From contig VUYV01000226.1 in the NCBI GenBank assembly GCA_008711295.1, positions 902,533 to 966,532 of the forward strand: DNA of 64,000 nt. Reading direction: 5' to 3'. A program made the position numbers and the translations under genes. This DNA comes from Anarhynchus alexandrinus (lineage: Eukaryota; Chordata; Aves; Charadriiformes; Charadriidae). Shown one piece after another: positions 36,690-48,279 of the stretch. The first letter of the stretch is position 1; every line of letters begins with the position of its first letter. The notes beneath the pieces were generated by a model. It was not told the origin of the DNA. It did not search any database and worked only from the letters and a program-made list of their open reading frames with translations.

Positions 36690-39490
36690 GAATATCTGAT
36701 GTACAGCTTTGGAGAATGAGTTACTGGTGGGACATCAAAGAAGCCAGAATGAGCTTCAGGCGTAATGCAGAAAGAACTGACCTCACCCTTTCCATTTCCT
36801 TGAATTTCTCATGAGTTCAGGAAATGTGGTAGTCAGGAATTTGCAGTAAGGTAGCCTGGTAATACAAAAGAAAACAAACTGCACCACCACCAACCAGTGC
36901 TGATCTTTTCCCACCTGACCCTAAAATCCGCAGGGCTTAAGCCCTCGATCTTAAGCCATCAGAGCTCTCGAACAACACCCAACCTTGCATGGAAACTGCG
37001 CAAGTTTGAAACATTCTTTCCGCTCATTATTTGCAGAATCAACCATCGTAGTTTGAAGCCCTTTAGCAGCCTTTACGCATTGCTGTGACCCTTCCACGAG
37101 GCTCTTTGGAGGAAACCTACCCTCCCTTTTACCTAACAGTTCATAAGTAATTGTTGGTTAACCAGGAATTTTACCCCACACTTCACATTCGTGAACAGAT
37201 TGGAAACTGCTATGTCCATAATAGGAGGGAGAGGCTCAGAATTTTATGGTATGCATGGTAATAAAAAGGAAAGCAATTGTCACATGCGTTTTGGCTTGAG
37301 TCATGACAAGAAGCAGATGTGTGGCATGCCTTTTCCTTTGCTTGCATGTATGCCAAATGACGCAAAATTCTTAAACGTTTTCTGCTTTTTGTTGCAATTT
37401 AATCTTCTCCTGAATAAACTGAACATGACAGTGAGTCCGTCCAGAGCAGTTGCACAGTTTGACATTTCTGTGAGTTTCCAGAAAGTGCTTGATTTACATC
37501 TATTTTGAAGGAAAGTAGGGGAAGGATTATATTTATCTTGTGGTGAAAAGATTAAGTATGTTTTCAGGTTAGAAAACCGTAAAAAGCATACTCTCCATTT
37601 ACAAATAATGACTGTATATTTTAACAGCACAGAGGCCAGTGAACTCTTGTACAACTTAGAACTTTATTTTTTTTTGTGTTTAGATGCACATATGTCTGCT
37701 CTTTTAAAAAATACAGACATGGTTAAATACAGTTTAATCTAGTAAATCAAATACCAAGGTTGTGACATGTACCGTATACACCTGTGGATGGTAACAGAGA
37801 GCGGTCTGTAGGACATTCTTCCTGATAAGCTTATTACTGGAGTGGCTGCACCATTCATGTTTAGTTTTTCAGATATGTTACTATGACTGCAGGTTTCCTC
37901 TGCTGTGCAAATGTGTTATCCTAGTCTGAGCCTTCCTAAGGTCTTTTCCTCGGTGGTATTCTGTGGCAATGAGTTCTAAAACCTGTTTGTGTATGGTTAA
38001 GAAGGGTGTTTCCTTTCCAGTATAATCCTGTGATGGGGAAACAGACTACGGGGTTCATTCTTACGCCGAGACCTGCATAGATAGGTCTGGTCCGTTTGCA
38101 GGGAGTCAAATGAACATTAGTTCAGCCCTCAGTTCTTAAGAAATGTAGCAGTTTAGACAATTGAGTCCAATAAATGAGAGAACTTCGTTTTAACCATATA
38201 AAGCTGGGTAACAAACTTTCTTGTAACAATTTTCAGTCTAAGAGGAGATGCCTCTTTTGGGCTAGTTGTATGAAAGACGCTCTATTTTAAATATCCAACA
38301 CAGCCTTGTAAAATGGTTTTAAAGCTGTAAAGCATTTCTGAGCTTGAACCACATTTCAATTTAAAGCACTCTTTTTGTGCAAAGACAGTATGCGTAACTG
38401 CCACTGCTTGAAATGTGTATCTTATTTTGCTAGGCAATAAAAGTAAACTTTAGTTCTCACTATCTTCTGGCTTCCATGATTGCTTGGGATTTCAAAAGCA
38501 GTGCAAAGAGATCAACTTACCTTCTTGTGTGCAGGGTTTTGTGCAAATGCAGTTAAAAATAGTGATGATCTCAAAATCAGGAGGAAAAGAAATGTCACTA
38601 AGTATTATAGTGCTAGACTGTGAGTGGTCCAGTTAAAAGATACTGATAAAGAAAGGTTACCAGAATTCTTTGTCCAACCTCCCTCCCTGTAAACTTTTCT
38701 TGATAATAGCAATAATATAACAAGATGGATTTCAGTCAAATGAGAAGGGCTCCTTAACACTGTGTAAAGCTGTAGAAAGGGGTGAATCTAATAGAACAAA
38801 CAGAAGCAAACAAAATTAACTTATTTTTAAGAACTATTCTAAATGCTGTTCATCCCAGCACACCTGGAAGCATTAGATTTGTCTGTAGCCATTGCTGTGT
38901 ATGTGTCTCCACTGCTAGCAGAACTCAGGTGTAGAAGAATCCTTAGCATATGTTAGATGTTCTTAATGTTCATTTTAGTAAGATTGGTGATCTGAAGCTT
39001 TTCTACTGAAAACCATAAAATAGAATTTCAAGTAGAAGTCTCCCTTTAATCAAATTACCAAGCTAAAGAGAAATTTCAGGGTGTAAAATTCTGTCTTACT
39101 GAGGGATGTAGACATTTTGTAACGGTTCCACATTGAGACTAAAGCTGATTTCCTCTTTGGAGTTCATTAATACCTGTTGTTCTTTTTCTGGTCCAATCAA
39201 CCTAATTCTTCAGGTAATTCAGAAGAAATGGGGAAAAAAACCTCAAAACTACACCACCACATTAAGACATTTTGTATTTTAAAATATTGTCATCTTACTC
39301 TCCTAGAAAATATTTCCATTTTGTTTCTGTTCATTAAGAAGTATCCTAAATTCCACAAATAATTTCTCATTCCAAGAAAATATGTGGACCATGAGCAGAA
39401 TTTAATGGATGCTAGCAGTATATTTATTTTTTTTACCACACACTGAATAATCAGTTATATCATCAGTTACGTACAGCAATATATTCTATT
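36690..39490. other. Unique noncoding region, no gene seen
   Basis: No recognisable gene. A perfect minus-strand donor, AAG|GTAAGT (last exon base 38,521), pairs with an acceptor ('CCTTTCTTTATCAG') ending at 38,643 to bound 122 bases, but all three frames contain stops, so only a noncoding exon would be possible. Confidence 0.5.
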
Positions 39491-39499
39491 ACTGAGGAG

Positions 39500-39700
39500 A
39501 ACAAAGATGCAAATTTAAGATTAGCTGAATGGTGTAATTTGAGCAGAGTAATGGTGAGCCATGAGACATTGTATGGCAACGGGGAATTGGCTGCATCTCT
39601 TAATTGCTCACAGCCAGGCTATAGATTATTTTTTTTTTAAAGGATTAATTATTTTTTTTAAACGATTAATTTTTGTAGGTATAACTGAATCCTGCCGAAA
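39500..39700. promoter_or_regulatory. Homeodomain/POU-site-rich segment (possible enhancer)
   Basis: A SOX-like AACAAAG (39,500-39,506) directly abuts a perfect octamer ATGCAAAT (39,507-39,514). The relative orientation is opposite to the usual SOX-OCT composite. Downstream are TTAATTG near 39,600 and two near-identical 20-base units at 39,631-39,650 and 39,652-39,671, each eight T followed by AAA, G or C, then GATTAATT. Clustered POU and TAAT sites are typical of vertebrate developmental enhancers, but AT-rich DNA yields such words by chance. Confidence 0.25.
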
Positions 39701-41750
39701 TTCCTAATGTAGTGTAGTCAAACAGCATCTCCTTGTCAGGTGAGAAATTATTTAGGAATAACAAATTTACAGTTAATACATTAAGCAGTTATTTAAAGCA
39801 AGCACAAGCTTTTTTAATTGCATTCCCTAAAGAAATGGTAATAAGGATTTCTTATTCCTTGTTCACAGACATAGTGAAATTATAGCTTGTTTTGTGAGAA
39901 ACTCTAACAATAACTGTCTGCAAAAATTCCACTGGAAAGAAAAGGATTACGCATTAGTCCTGTACTTCTTACCTCTATAGCAGTTCAGCAATCCCACCAG
40001 AGTCACTAGGTATGAAAAGGGTGTGGAGATTAGGCAGCCAGCAGTATTTCATACTGATGCTGGATGCATGTTTAGTGTTAAGTATTCAAACCTGAATTGG
40101 GTGAATGTGCTGCCTTAAAACAAGAAACCGTTTGCTGGTGGAAGATGTTTGGAAGGGTAGTTACAAAGTTTAGATTACTTTTCCCCAATTTTATTCCCAC
40201 CACAGATCTTGCAGTTTAATATTATTCAGATGGGTTTTGTTTGGGTTTAATTTTTTCTGCAGGATACGCACAATTGCAGTGATTTTTTCAGGGGACTGAA
40301 AATACCAGTTCTGAACTGTCCCACCACACCCAAAATCTAAAAACAATTTACTTGATGAATAGGACCAATCTGTAAATTCTGGGGTTTTTTTTTGCAAAAG
40401 GGGCAAGTGCTGACATAAACTCTTAACTGTCACAGCTTTACCCCTCTGCCTTCCAGTGATGGGTAGATGTATTTGGTGGCTCTTGTGGTGTCAAGGGAGA
40501 ATTGTTCATGGTACGAGTCACCCTCTAGCCCAGTTCAGAAGGAGGGAGAAGACAGTGCTAAGTACCTCTCAGAAATCCTTCCACTTTTATCCTAAATACC
40601 TTTAATTCTTCACCTGATAAGCTTCTTACAAATATTAGTTACCTACATACAGAACATTTCCTTCTTTGACTAGATAACTGTTTTATATAAAAACAAAGGG
40701 CCATTGTCATACACTCTTACATGGCAAGCAGTCAGCTAGGTAAATACGCAGTATGAGGTGGTAGCAACTAAATATATTTCTTAGAAAAGTTATTCCTGCA
40801 GCAGATATGAACAGGCATGTTACAATTATTTCTTAAGCTTATTCTCATTTGCCCTGTTCTCAGTGTGAATCGTTTCAGAATTTCTATCTGAAGGCTCTGA
40901 CATTTTAAAGCTCTGCCTGTTTAAGAATGATCACTAATTAAATGAACGCAATAGCCCATCTTTCATGTGGAAAATTCATGTCTTATGTTTTTTCCTGTCC
41001 CCTTGGATTTATCAGTGCTTTGTGTTTCCCTACTTACACATAAATTATCCTCTCACCTCCCTCGACACTCCGTGTAAAACAAAGAGTGCAATTGAAGATG
41101 TTCCATGACCAGCACTTACTGAGTTGCATTTGTTAAGTATTCTAAGAGAGCAGCTTACTTCAAATGGAGTCTGTGGATTTTGAAGCTTGATCATCCAGTT
41201 TGTTGGCTTAATGCTGAATCAGATATTCCATATTGCTGTTGTGGTAAAAAATACAGCGATCCCCTTAACACAGCTTCCATCTGACACATTGGCAAGCAAG
41301 CTCTTAGTTCTGCTTCTTCATATACATTCCACTTCTCTCTCAAAGGAATAGGAGACCAATATTTTGTCAGTGTTTTGAATTATGATTAATTGTTAAAGGA
41401 TCAAATTTTCTGCAGTAACATAAAACTTGGGAGTGGAAATATAAATTACTGTATTGTTTTCTTTGACACAAATAGCTGCTTTGACTTCAGGGAGTTTTAT
41501 CTTGCCGTGTTTAAGTCTCTTAATGATACCAGCAGGTACTTTTTTCCTTCAGAAGATTTATTACTTTCCAGTGAAGTAAGGGATGGCAAAAGTATTAAAA
41601 AAACCAAACCAAATGCAAACCTCTCTTCTGTTTTGCTCTGGGGCTTCCTACCTTTTTTTTTTTCCCAAAAAAATCCTGGAGATCTGTGTGGAACTGTTGT
41701 TCAAGCAGCAGCGCTGTTGCAGTTTTGCACACAAGTGTGCACCTTTAAAA
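39701..41750. other. Unique noncoding region, no gene seen
   Basis: AT-rich sequence with no recognised exon or repeat. The 145-codon frame at 41,390-41,827 ends inside the T/G tract of the disturbed assembly region and is not considered real. Confidence 0.5.
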
Positions 41751-41753
41751 TGA

Positions 41754-42005
41754 TTTACAATTGTTTCTTTTTTTTGGGGGGGGGGTGTGTTTGTTTATTT
41801 GTTTGGTGGTTTTATTTTCTTTTTTAAGTTTAGCGTCCTTTAATTGCTAGAACTTCTTTTTTTCCCACTTTCACAGACATGGGAAGAAGAAAGAACAGTG
41901 AAGCAGTGCATTGGGAGGAGNCTTACAATTGTTTCTTTTTTTTGGGGGGGTGGGTGTTTGTTTATTTGTTTGGTGAAGAACAGTGAAGCAGTGCATTGGG
42001 AGGAG
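41754..42005. repeat. Duplicated flanks around a single-N assembly gap
   Basis: A lone N sits at 41,921. The 30 bases 41,891-41,920, immediately left of it, recur exactly at 41,976-42,005. The sequence starting TTACAATTGTTTC at 41,754 recurs at 41,923, immediately right of the N, and both copies run into a T8-G7-10 tract followed by 'GTTTGTTTATTTGTTTGGTG'. The second copy lacks about 84 bases present in the first between 'TTTGGTG' and 'AAGAACAGTG'. This is best read as two overlapping contig ends or alleles joined without merging at a hard T/G homopolymer. Confidence 0.85.
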
Positions 42006-42009
42006 AAAT

Positions 42010-44065
42010 GCCCTAAAACTTCTGGGTGTCAGTTTCACATTCCTATTTCCCTCATGTCTGTTGAGTAACATTTTCCTCTCTTTTGAGAGCTGACAGTGTG
42101 AACTGTCTGTGTCAGAGCTTCATAGCTTTTGAAAGATTAGCAGGCAGCCCACAAAGGCACAAGCAGATAACAGGTAACAGAAGGCGACTTTGATAGAGGT
42201 GACAAGTGAACGTTTGTGTCATTTTCTGATGCCTGTTGACTTGGCACTGGGCTACCAAGGAGTTGTGGCAATTAAGAATTAAGAACAACATTGAAGAATT
42301 AAATCTCATCTTATGTGAATACTCTCTGAAAGTACACGTGCATAGCATGACATGCTGAGAAAAAAGTACTGAGGGACATATACCTAATGTAAAGATTAAT
42401 CCAATTCGTTCTACCCAATGAAACAGGATCATTTCAATAAACTAATCAGCAGTGGCAGACTCCTTCCTTGGGGAGACTCTTAACCAAGTCCTGGATAATT
42501 TCTTTGAATCAGCCCCAGAAAATGTTTGGCTGTCAACTTCATCCTGTTTGCTGCCAATCAGCAAATTTCCTTCCAATAAATTAATTCCAGGCACACCCTG
42601 TTTGTTTGGCTGTTCTCTTTCAGGCACAATGCTAACATCGGACTTTGACTTAAAAAATACTTACAACTTTACATGGATCTCTTTGCTAGCTTTGAAGTCC
42701 ACTGCATTGTTTGAGATCGAATGTGGTGCATTCCTTACAAGGCTTTTTCATGTACTTGCAAATTCTTGAACATTTTGGCACTCCTGCAGGGTTCTTAATT
42801 AACTGATGTTTCATGAGGAAAAAAAAATTTCACTCTAACGTATAAGATTTTTTGTGTTTTTAAAAAAAAGAAAAAAGAAAAAATCTCAAAGGAAACTAAA
42901 AATTCTTTAAAATGTTAGAAGTGAGAGAAGTTATTTATCACTTTTATTGAATGTCTATTTACTTCCTTGTGTAACTCCATTTTTTAAGTGGTTTGAAACG
43001 TGGATTTATGCAGAATTGCACGCTTGGAAAGGCCAAGGTTAGTCTGGCATACAGAAAGGTGTTGATATGATTTTTCTGCTTTTTTCATAGTACTGAGGAC
43101 AGAGCTCAGAGGTATACAGAGGTGGGGACAGGGGTATTCTTTGCACCAATGATACGGAAACACTCAGTTCTTCCTCTTTGTGTTTCAGCCTTCAAAGAAT
43201 TCCTATGATCTTTAAAGCAGTACGAAAAAGATGGTTGTGGGTGTAATTAGATGATTAGGTATTTACTACTAGTTGGACTTTAGTTACAGTGTTACAGTTA
43301 GCACTTACCTCACTTAATGCAGTTTCTCATAAGATCTTTCAGATTTTGATCATAGTAGTGCCTTGGGTTCTCTTTTTTAATGGCATGAGGTCAGGTGGAG
43401 ACCAGTTGACCAGTTTCAGGAGAAAGAGTCCAGTTAGGACCAAAGAGGTATTTTTTTCTTGTGTGGTTGTATTTTTCATAAGTTTATCCTCAACTTATGA
43501 ATTCAGTTCATGATGTGGCTAACTCTTTGTGTGAGTTCAAATACTGTCTGTTGGAAACAGTGAGGGAGACTTCTTACTTCAAGAAGTTTTCTCAGACCAG
43601 TACTCCCTGAATGTTCGAGTGTCCACTGATGTGATCAAAATGAGCTTCCATATGTCAGAGTGTGTGTGGGCCCCAGTTTCGGTGCAAACATTTTCTAGCC
43701 AGGCTTTTATGGTTTAGCAGTATGGGAAGGCTGGCCTAATGTAGCAATTCCTAACTTATGATTAGCATATTTGGATGATCAGACAATTATTGATCTAAGG
43801 AAACTATTAGGTTTATGCAGAGGTTGCTTTTCAGCCACGACGTACCGTACTCTTCACAATCGAGTGCTTTTATCAGCCTCTTCAATCTCACACAGATACC
43901 CTAACTTTTAATTTCTTTCTTACTTTAAAAACACTTTCAAAAATAAATGCAAGGAAACTCGTGAAAATCGCTAACTGCAAATAAGGATTGCCTGCCTGAA
44001 AAAATCAAGAAATACTGGTTTAGAACATACGGCTTTGGGTGAACCCTCAAAAGTGAGTTCAGTCT
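42010..44065. other. Unique noncoding region, no gene seen
   Basis: No gene recognised. An A-rich tract lies at about 42,860-42,885. Acceptor-like sites end at 43,090 and 43,188, and a perfect minus-strand donor, GAG|GTAAGT, has its last exon base at 43,309, but they cannot be paired into an open exon. Confidence 0.5.
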
Positions 44066-44067
44066 TG

Positions 44068-44185
44068 TCTCAGCCTGCTTCTGTCACCATGTCAAGTCAC
44101 TCGCAGAGAAGGTAAGGGAGTCCATTTTTCCCCTTTTTGAAAGTGGGATCAGTGGTTCCCATCTATCATCACGTTACTGAGAAAC
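44068..44185 (+). repeat. Possible MIR-type SINE remnant
   Basis: 'CTTCTGTCACCATGTCAAGT' with 'CACTCGCAGAGAAG', then 'CCATTTTTCCCCTTTTTGAA' with 'AGTGGGATCAGTGGTTCCCA', follows the MIR order (CTGTCACT..GTGACC..CAAGTCACT, then TTTCCCC..TGTAAAATGGGATAATAAT..CCTA). Divergence is high and one internal segment is disturbed. Confidence 0.35.
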
Positions 44186-44189
44186 TAAA

Positions 44190-46315
44190 ATCCATTCAGG
44201 ATTAAGAATTGCTCACATAACCGGTCAGGCTTAGCTTGCTCAGCCAGTTTAGAATCTTTCTTCTAAACTATCTGTTATTCTGACATTTGAATGTGGTTAT
44301 GTTATGTTTTTCCTTTTGAAAGACAGCAATACTCAACCCCATAATTTCTAGGAGTATTTCTAAGCCAAATTGTAGCCATTATAATTTCTTCAGTGACTTA
44401 ATGTTCAGGATGTAGTGTTAATGGTATTAAAGACAAATAGATCAGAAAAGGGATGCTACGGTCTCTTCGGTTTATAGGACTAATTTTATACCCATCTGCA
44501 GTCCAGTTCTTCAGCATATAAGGGCTGAGTTGACTGCAGTGGTACAGAATCAAGTCCTAAATCAGGAGTGACATGATACTGAAGTCAATAATGTAAATCA
44601 GAGTGCTCCAGCTGGCCAGCTGCCCTAAGTCTGTCTTGGAGGAGGTAGAGCAGCTATTAATCCAGTGCCATAAACCCAACTGCTCAGCACCTCTCCCTCT
44701 GCACAGCTGGCTGCTTAGAACGTATTATCACTATATGCAAGAGAACGAGAAAGTGCCAAGCAACGGCTTTTCTGCCATTCTCACCTTCTCTCTTGTTCTC
44801 CTTCCTCTGATACTGCCAGGTGCCAGTGTGTTCCATGGTGACTTGGAGCAACTCATGGCTCCTTGCAAGCACACGTGCAAGCAAAATAGAAATTCTTAGG
44901 GCAGTGCAAAGCCTTACCATCCTTGGCCAAAGCTAGGCATGAAGGTGACAATTATGAAGAAATGACAGAAAGGCAGAAATAAGCAGTAGAAATGTGTGTC
45001 TGTTTCCTCCCCTGGAAATATGCAGAAGATAAAGGAGAGGAAAGGCAAACAGTTTGGGTTTTTTTTTTTCAATAGCACTGTTTGTAATTGGGAGTCTCTC
45101 CAATATGAGAGCGCACTTTTTCGGGGGGAGGTGGGGGGAATAGTTAAATAATAATTTAAAATAATTTGGACACCAAACATGAGACTTCTAATGGGAATGG
45201 GAAGATGTCCACATTTGCCACTACATCTGTGTCTCATGTGCAAGCGAGGACTTCCTTGGGTGAAGGAGTGCTGCTGCGAGGCGCTCTGACCCACGGGCAC
45301 AGCTTGCCCACACTAAGTGTGCTGTGTTTGGTAGGAAGCGGATGTGTGTGGTTTTTTAGTGAGTTTGTATAAAGAAGAAATGGAAGGATTGCTGTCCCTT
45401 ACGCCCTGCAAGGCCAGTAACACTCCTGTGAAGCACACGTGGGAATTTCAGCTACACGGATAGAAAATGGTTTTCATACGATGTAGAGAAAATATGACGG
45501 TAATTGCACGGTCTTGCAGAATCAGCTAAAGTGCCCCAGTTATAATGTCCCATCCTCCCAGGCTGTTTGATGATTTTCTTTCATTAAACAATATAAGATA
45601 TTGCCTTTCAGTCAAATCTGACAAGTGAAAGCAGTAACACATTGGCAACCACCATATCAGTAAAATAAGAAGGCTACACACCAGTGTTCCTCAGCCCAGT
45701 ATATATACCTTCCCCCGAACCCTTAGTTTGAAATGACTGCTTCCCTGACCCACCACACAACGCAAGCTCTCCACAGCCCCTTGAAAACGGATATGAGAAC
45801 ATTTCCCAAAGCTCCACTTAACGAGCTGTAAAAATGTTTTTTATTTACCAAATCCCAGCAACATAACCGCAGCCTGAACAATATAACCAACTCCCTTCTC
45901 CCTAGAGCTTTGTAGTTTATACTGCACATAGGAAACAGGATTTTGAGAGAGAGAACTCTTCACCCTCTGCTCTCAGGGCTGTATCTTCCCCCTTTTCCAC
46001 ACAAGCCCAAGGAACTGTGCACGGGGCCCTGTCATATTAGAGACAGCAGACTCTTCCTCCCTAACCCCTACGTTGTGGGTCTGCTGGGTGATTACTGCCG
46101 TGATCCTTGCTCTTCAGTAGCCCTTATTCCTGAAGGACATTAATGAGAAAGGTTTATATTACGTGCATACTTTATCTGTGCCAGATATAACAGTGGTGAG
46201 GGAGGAATGCCAGGCATTTTTGGATCAGTGGGTTTTGGTTCTCAAAGAGCTCAGTTCTCCCAGTTGCACCAGTGGCAATTAAGAGTATCTGCACTGAATT
46301 GCATGAGCCACTTTT
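44190..46315. other. Unique noncoding region, no gene seen
   Basis: Open frames up to 128 codons (44,914-45,300, minus strand) have no recognisable domain. A G-rich tract lies at 45,122-45,138. No RNA gene is seen. Confidence 0.5.
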
Positions 46316-46316
46316 T

Positions 46317-46382
46317 CAGCTGCTATAAATTAATGTATCTCCACTGACAGGCACAGATTCATGCCATTTTATGCCCACTAAC
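46317..46382 (+). repeat. Ancient amniote repeat, near-palindromic core
   Basis: 'CAGCTGCTATAAATTAATGT' followed by 'ATCTCCACTGA', then 'TTCATGCCATTTTATGCCCA', aligns with the common sauropsid repeat in which 'CAGCTGGTGTAAATTGGCAT' and 'AGCTCCATTGA' are followed by their near-inverted counterpart, '..TATGCCAATTTACACCA'. The family name is not certain to me. The weaker copy near 18,955 appears related. Confidence 0.42.
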
Positions 46383-46384
46383 AA

Positions 46385-48145
46385 GTTGGTAGAAAGACTA
46401 AGTCTCTTCAGATGAAAATTGAGTCAGGTCCTGAAGTTTTAATATGGATCATCCCATTCCATATAGGCAAACTTTGTGTCAGCGATGGGTCCACTGAAGG
46501 CTCTGCATTGTACTTCCATGAAGACAACTGGTGGAAAGCAATGACTGTGTCTCATAATACTGTCTCAGATACTCGGCTTACTGGGGGGGGAAGTGCTGCC
46601 TATAATGGTGGAGAAAGTGAGAACCTGAAAATAAGTGAAGGTGCCATATTGTGAGAATAAACTATTTTCTGGTTATAGGTTAAGTTGGAAAATCGGCCGC
46701 TAATCCCTCTGAAAGCTGCTTACTACAGGTAGAATTGAAGAAAACAGGGTTGGCAGAGGATCCGAAGAGATCAGCTCACTTTTTCTAAAGTATTCAAAGC
46801 TACTCAGGACAGTAGTTTGGGTAAAATTAATGCATGTAAGTGCTAAGGACTTTTCTGATCTTTACCTCCAGCTTCTACAAGCATCTGTTGGAAAGAGTTT
46901 GAGACTTTTTTTGGCTACTTTACGTGGTTTATGATGCGTATCCCTTTTCTACCTGTTATATGTTCCACCATGAACATCAAGGTAGGAAAAACAGTATATG
47001 TCCTAGCATTGTATTAGTATATGTCACGATGGAGTTAGTCATCTGTATTTCATATATCTGACCTTTTGCTCAAATCACACTTTATTATATAGGTAGTGGT
47101 GCCTGACTGTCCATCACTCTCCCTGTTGTCAGCAGTTACAGTCACATCATGAAATGACTGCAAAACAGTGCAGAAGCTATATTGATAACATGTTCTTCAG
47201 ATCTTTACTTCTTTCTCTCTCTTAATATACATATTTATGCCCTAGTTGTTTTTATAAAATACTTTGGAATTCTGGTCCTTTTGGATAAAAATGTACAAAT
47301 TTGTCATCTGATTTTAGATACTGAAAGTTGTGCTACTGATGCAGCATGTGTGCCAGATTCAAATATACTTTTTTCCCTGAAATCTTAAGTAACCTAGCTT
47401 ATACTAAAATTCAAGATACTTTTCTGCGCTGCCACTTCTCTTGAAGTGAATGGGTCAAGCTGAACTGTGCTTATTTAATACAATCACTGCATTAAATTGC
47501 TTGAAAAAGAAATTATTTTTCAATGAAGCAATAGTTCTGAGAAAGCTTGCAGTGCTTTTGGCTAGATCATCCTAGGAGGAAAAAAAAAAAAAGCCCATTG
47601 TTAGATTGGAGAGAGTTCAATTTATAATGATGTATAAAAGGATTAAGACAGAAATGACTTTTCAATATAGTCTTCCTGGGGATGTTTGCAGTTGCTTTCT
47701 CACTTCTTGGCTTTGTTTTTACAATCTGCAGCTGCCTCTGAACTGTGAAACTTATAGTTGTCCAAGTCTAGTTTCTGTACATTGCAGCAGCCTGTGTCGC
47801 AGCGATCTGTTCACAATTGTTAGGAAAATCTGTCATTCAGGGCCTGACGCTAACACTCAGCAGGATTTGTAAGCACAGAGCTGAGCAAGGCTGGGGGATA
47901 AAACTTCTTTGTGTATGGATCTTGGCCTGCGTAGAGAAAAGGCACAAAGGGGAGGGTGGAGAAGCAGTAGTGTACAGTGATAATTCCCCTGAGTCAAAAG
48001 AGTTTCAGAAAAATGATCAAGGTTTGTGTTTCTTCCTTTGTAGGCGAATAAGGGTTCAAGAATAAGGGTTTGGCAAGTCTCATGTTTAAAGTACGGTGTG
48101 GATCTGGGGGAGATACAGGCCCAGCTCCGAGCGAGGCTGTGATTC
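46385..48145. other. Unique noncoding region, no gene seen
   Basis: No gene recognised. A run of eight G lies near 46,582 and a 14-base A run at 47,580-47,593. Confidence 0.5.
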
Positions 48146-48149
48146 CTGC

Positions 48150-48275
48150 TCGCAAACATGACTTAGTCTCTATTTACCTCAATTTCCTCTCAGTAGAACA
48201 AGGATAACAACCCTGCCTTTCTACCACCTTTGGTCTCTGTTGCTGCATAAACCATTTCAGGCAAAGTGATCTGAG
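48150..48275 (+). repeat. MIR-type SINE remnant
   Basis: 'TTACCTCAATTTCCTCTCAG' with 'TAGAACAAGGATAACAACCC' and 'TGCCTTTCTACC', then 'TGTTGCTGCATAAACCATTT' and 'CAGGCAAAGTG', matches the 3' half of MIR (CTCAATTTCCTCATCTGTAGAATGAGGATAA..CCTACCTC..GGTTGTTGTGAGGATTAAAT..GTAAAGTGC) in order and spacing. Confidence 0.65.
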
Positions 48276-48279
48276 TGAG

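Noticed and set aside
41390..41827. 145-codon plus-strand open frame
   Set aside because: It ends in the T/G homopolymer of the disturbed assembly region, and its C-terminus is low-complexity translation of that tract.
44603..44899. 98-codon frame with a protein-like look and hydrophobic stretch
   Set aside because: No domain, initiation context or splice support, and an overlapping minus-strand frame of similar length argues for composition effects.
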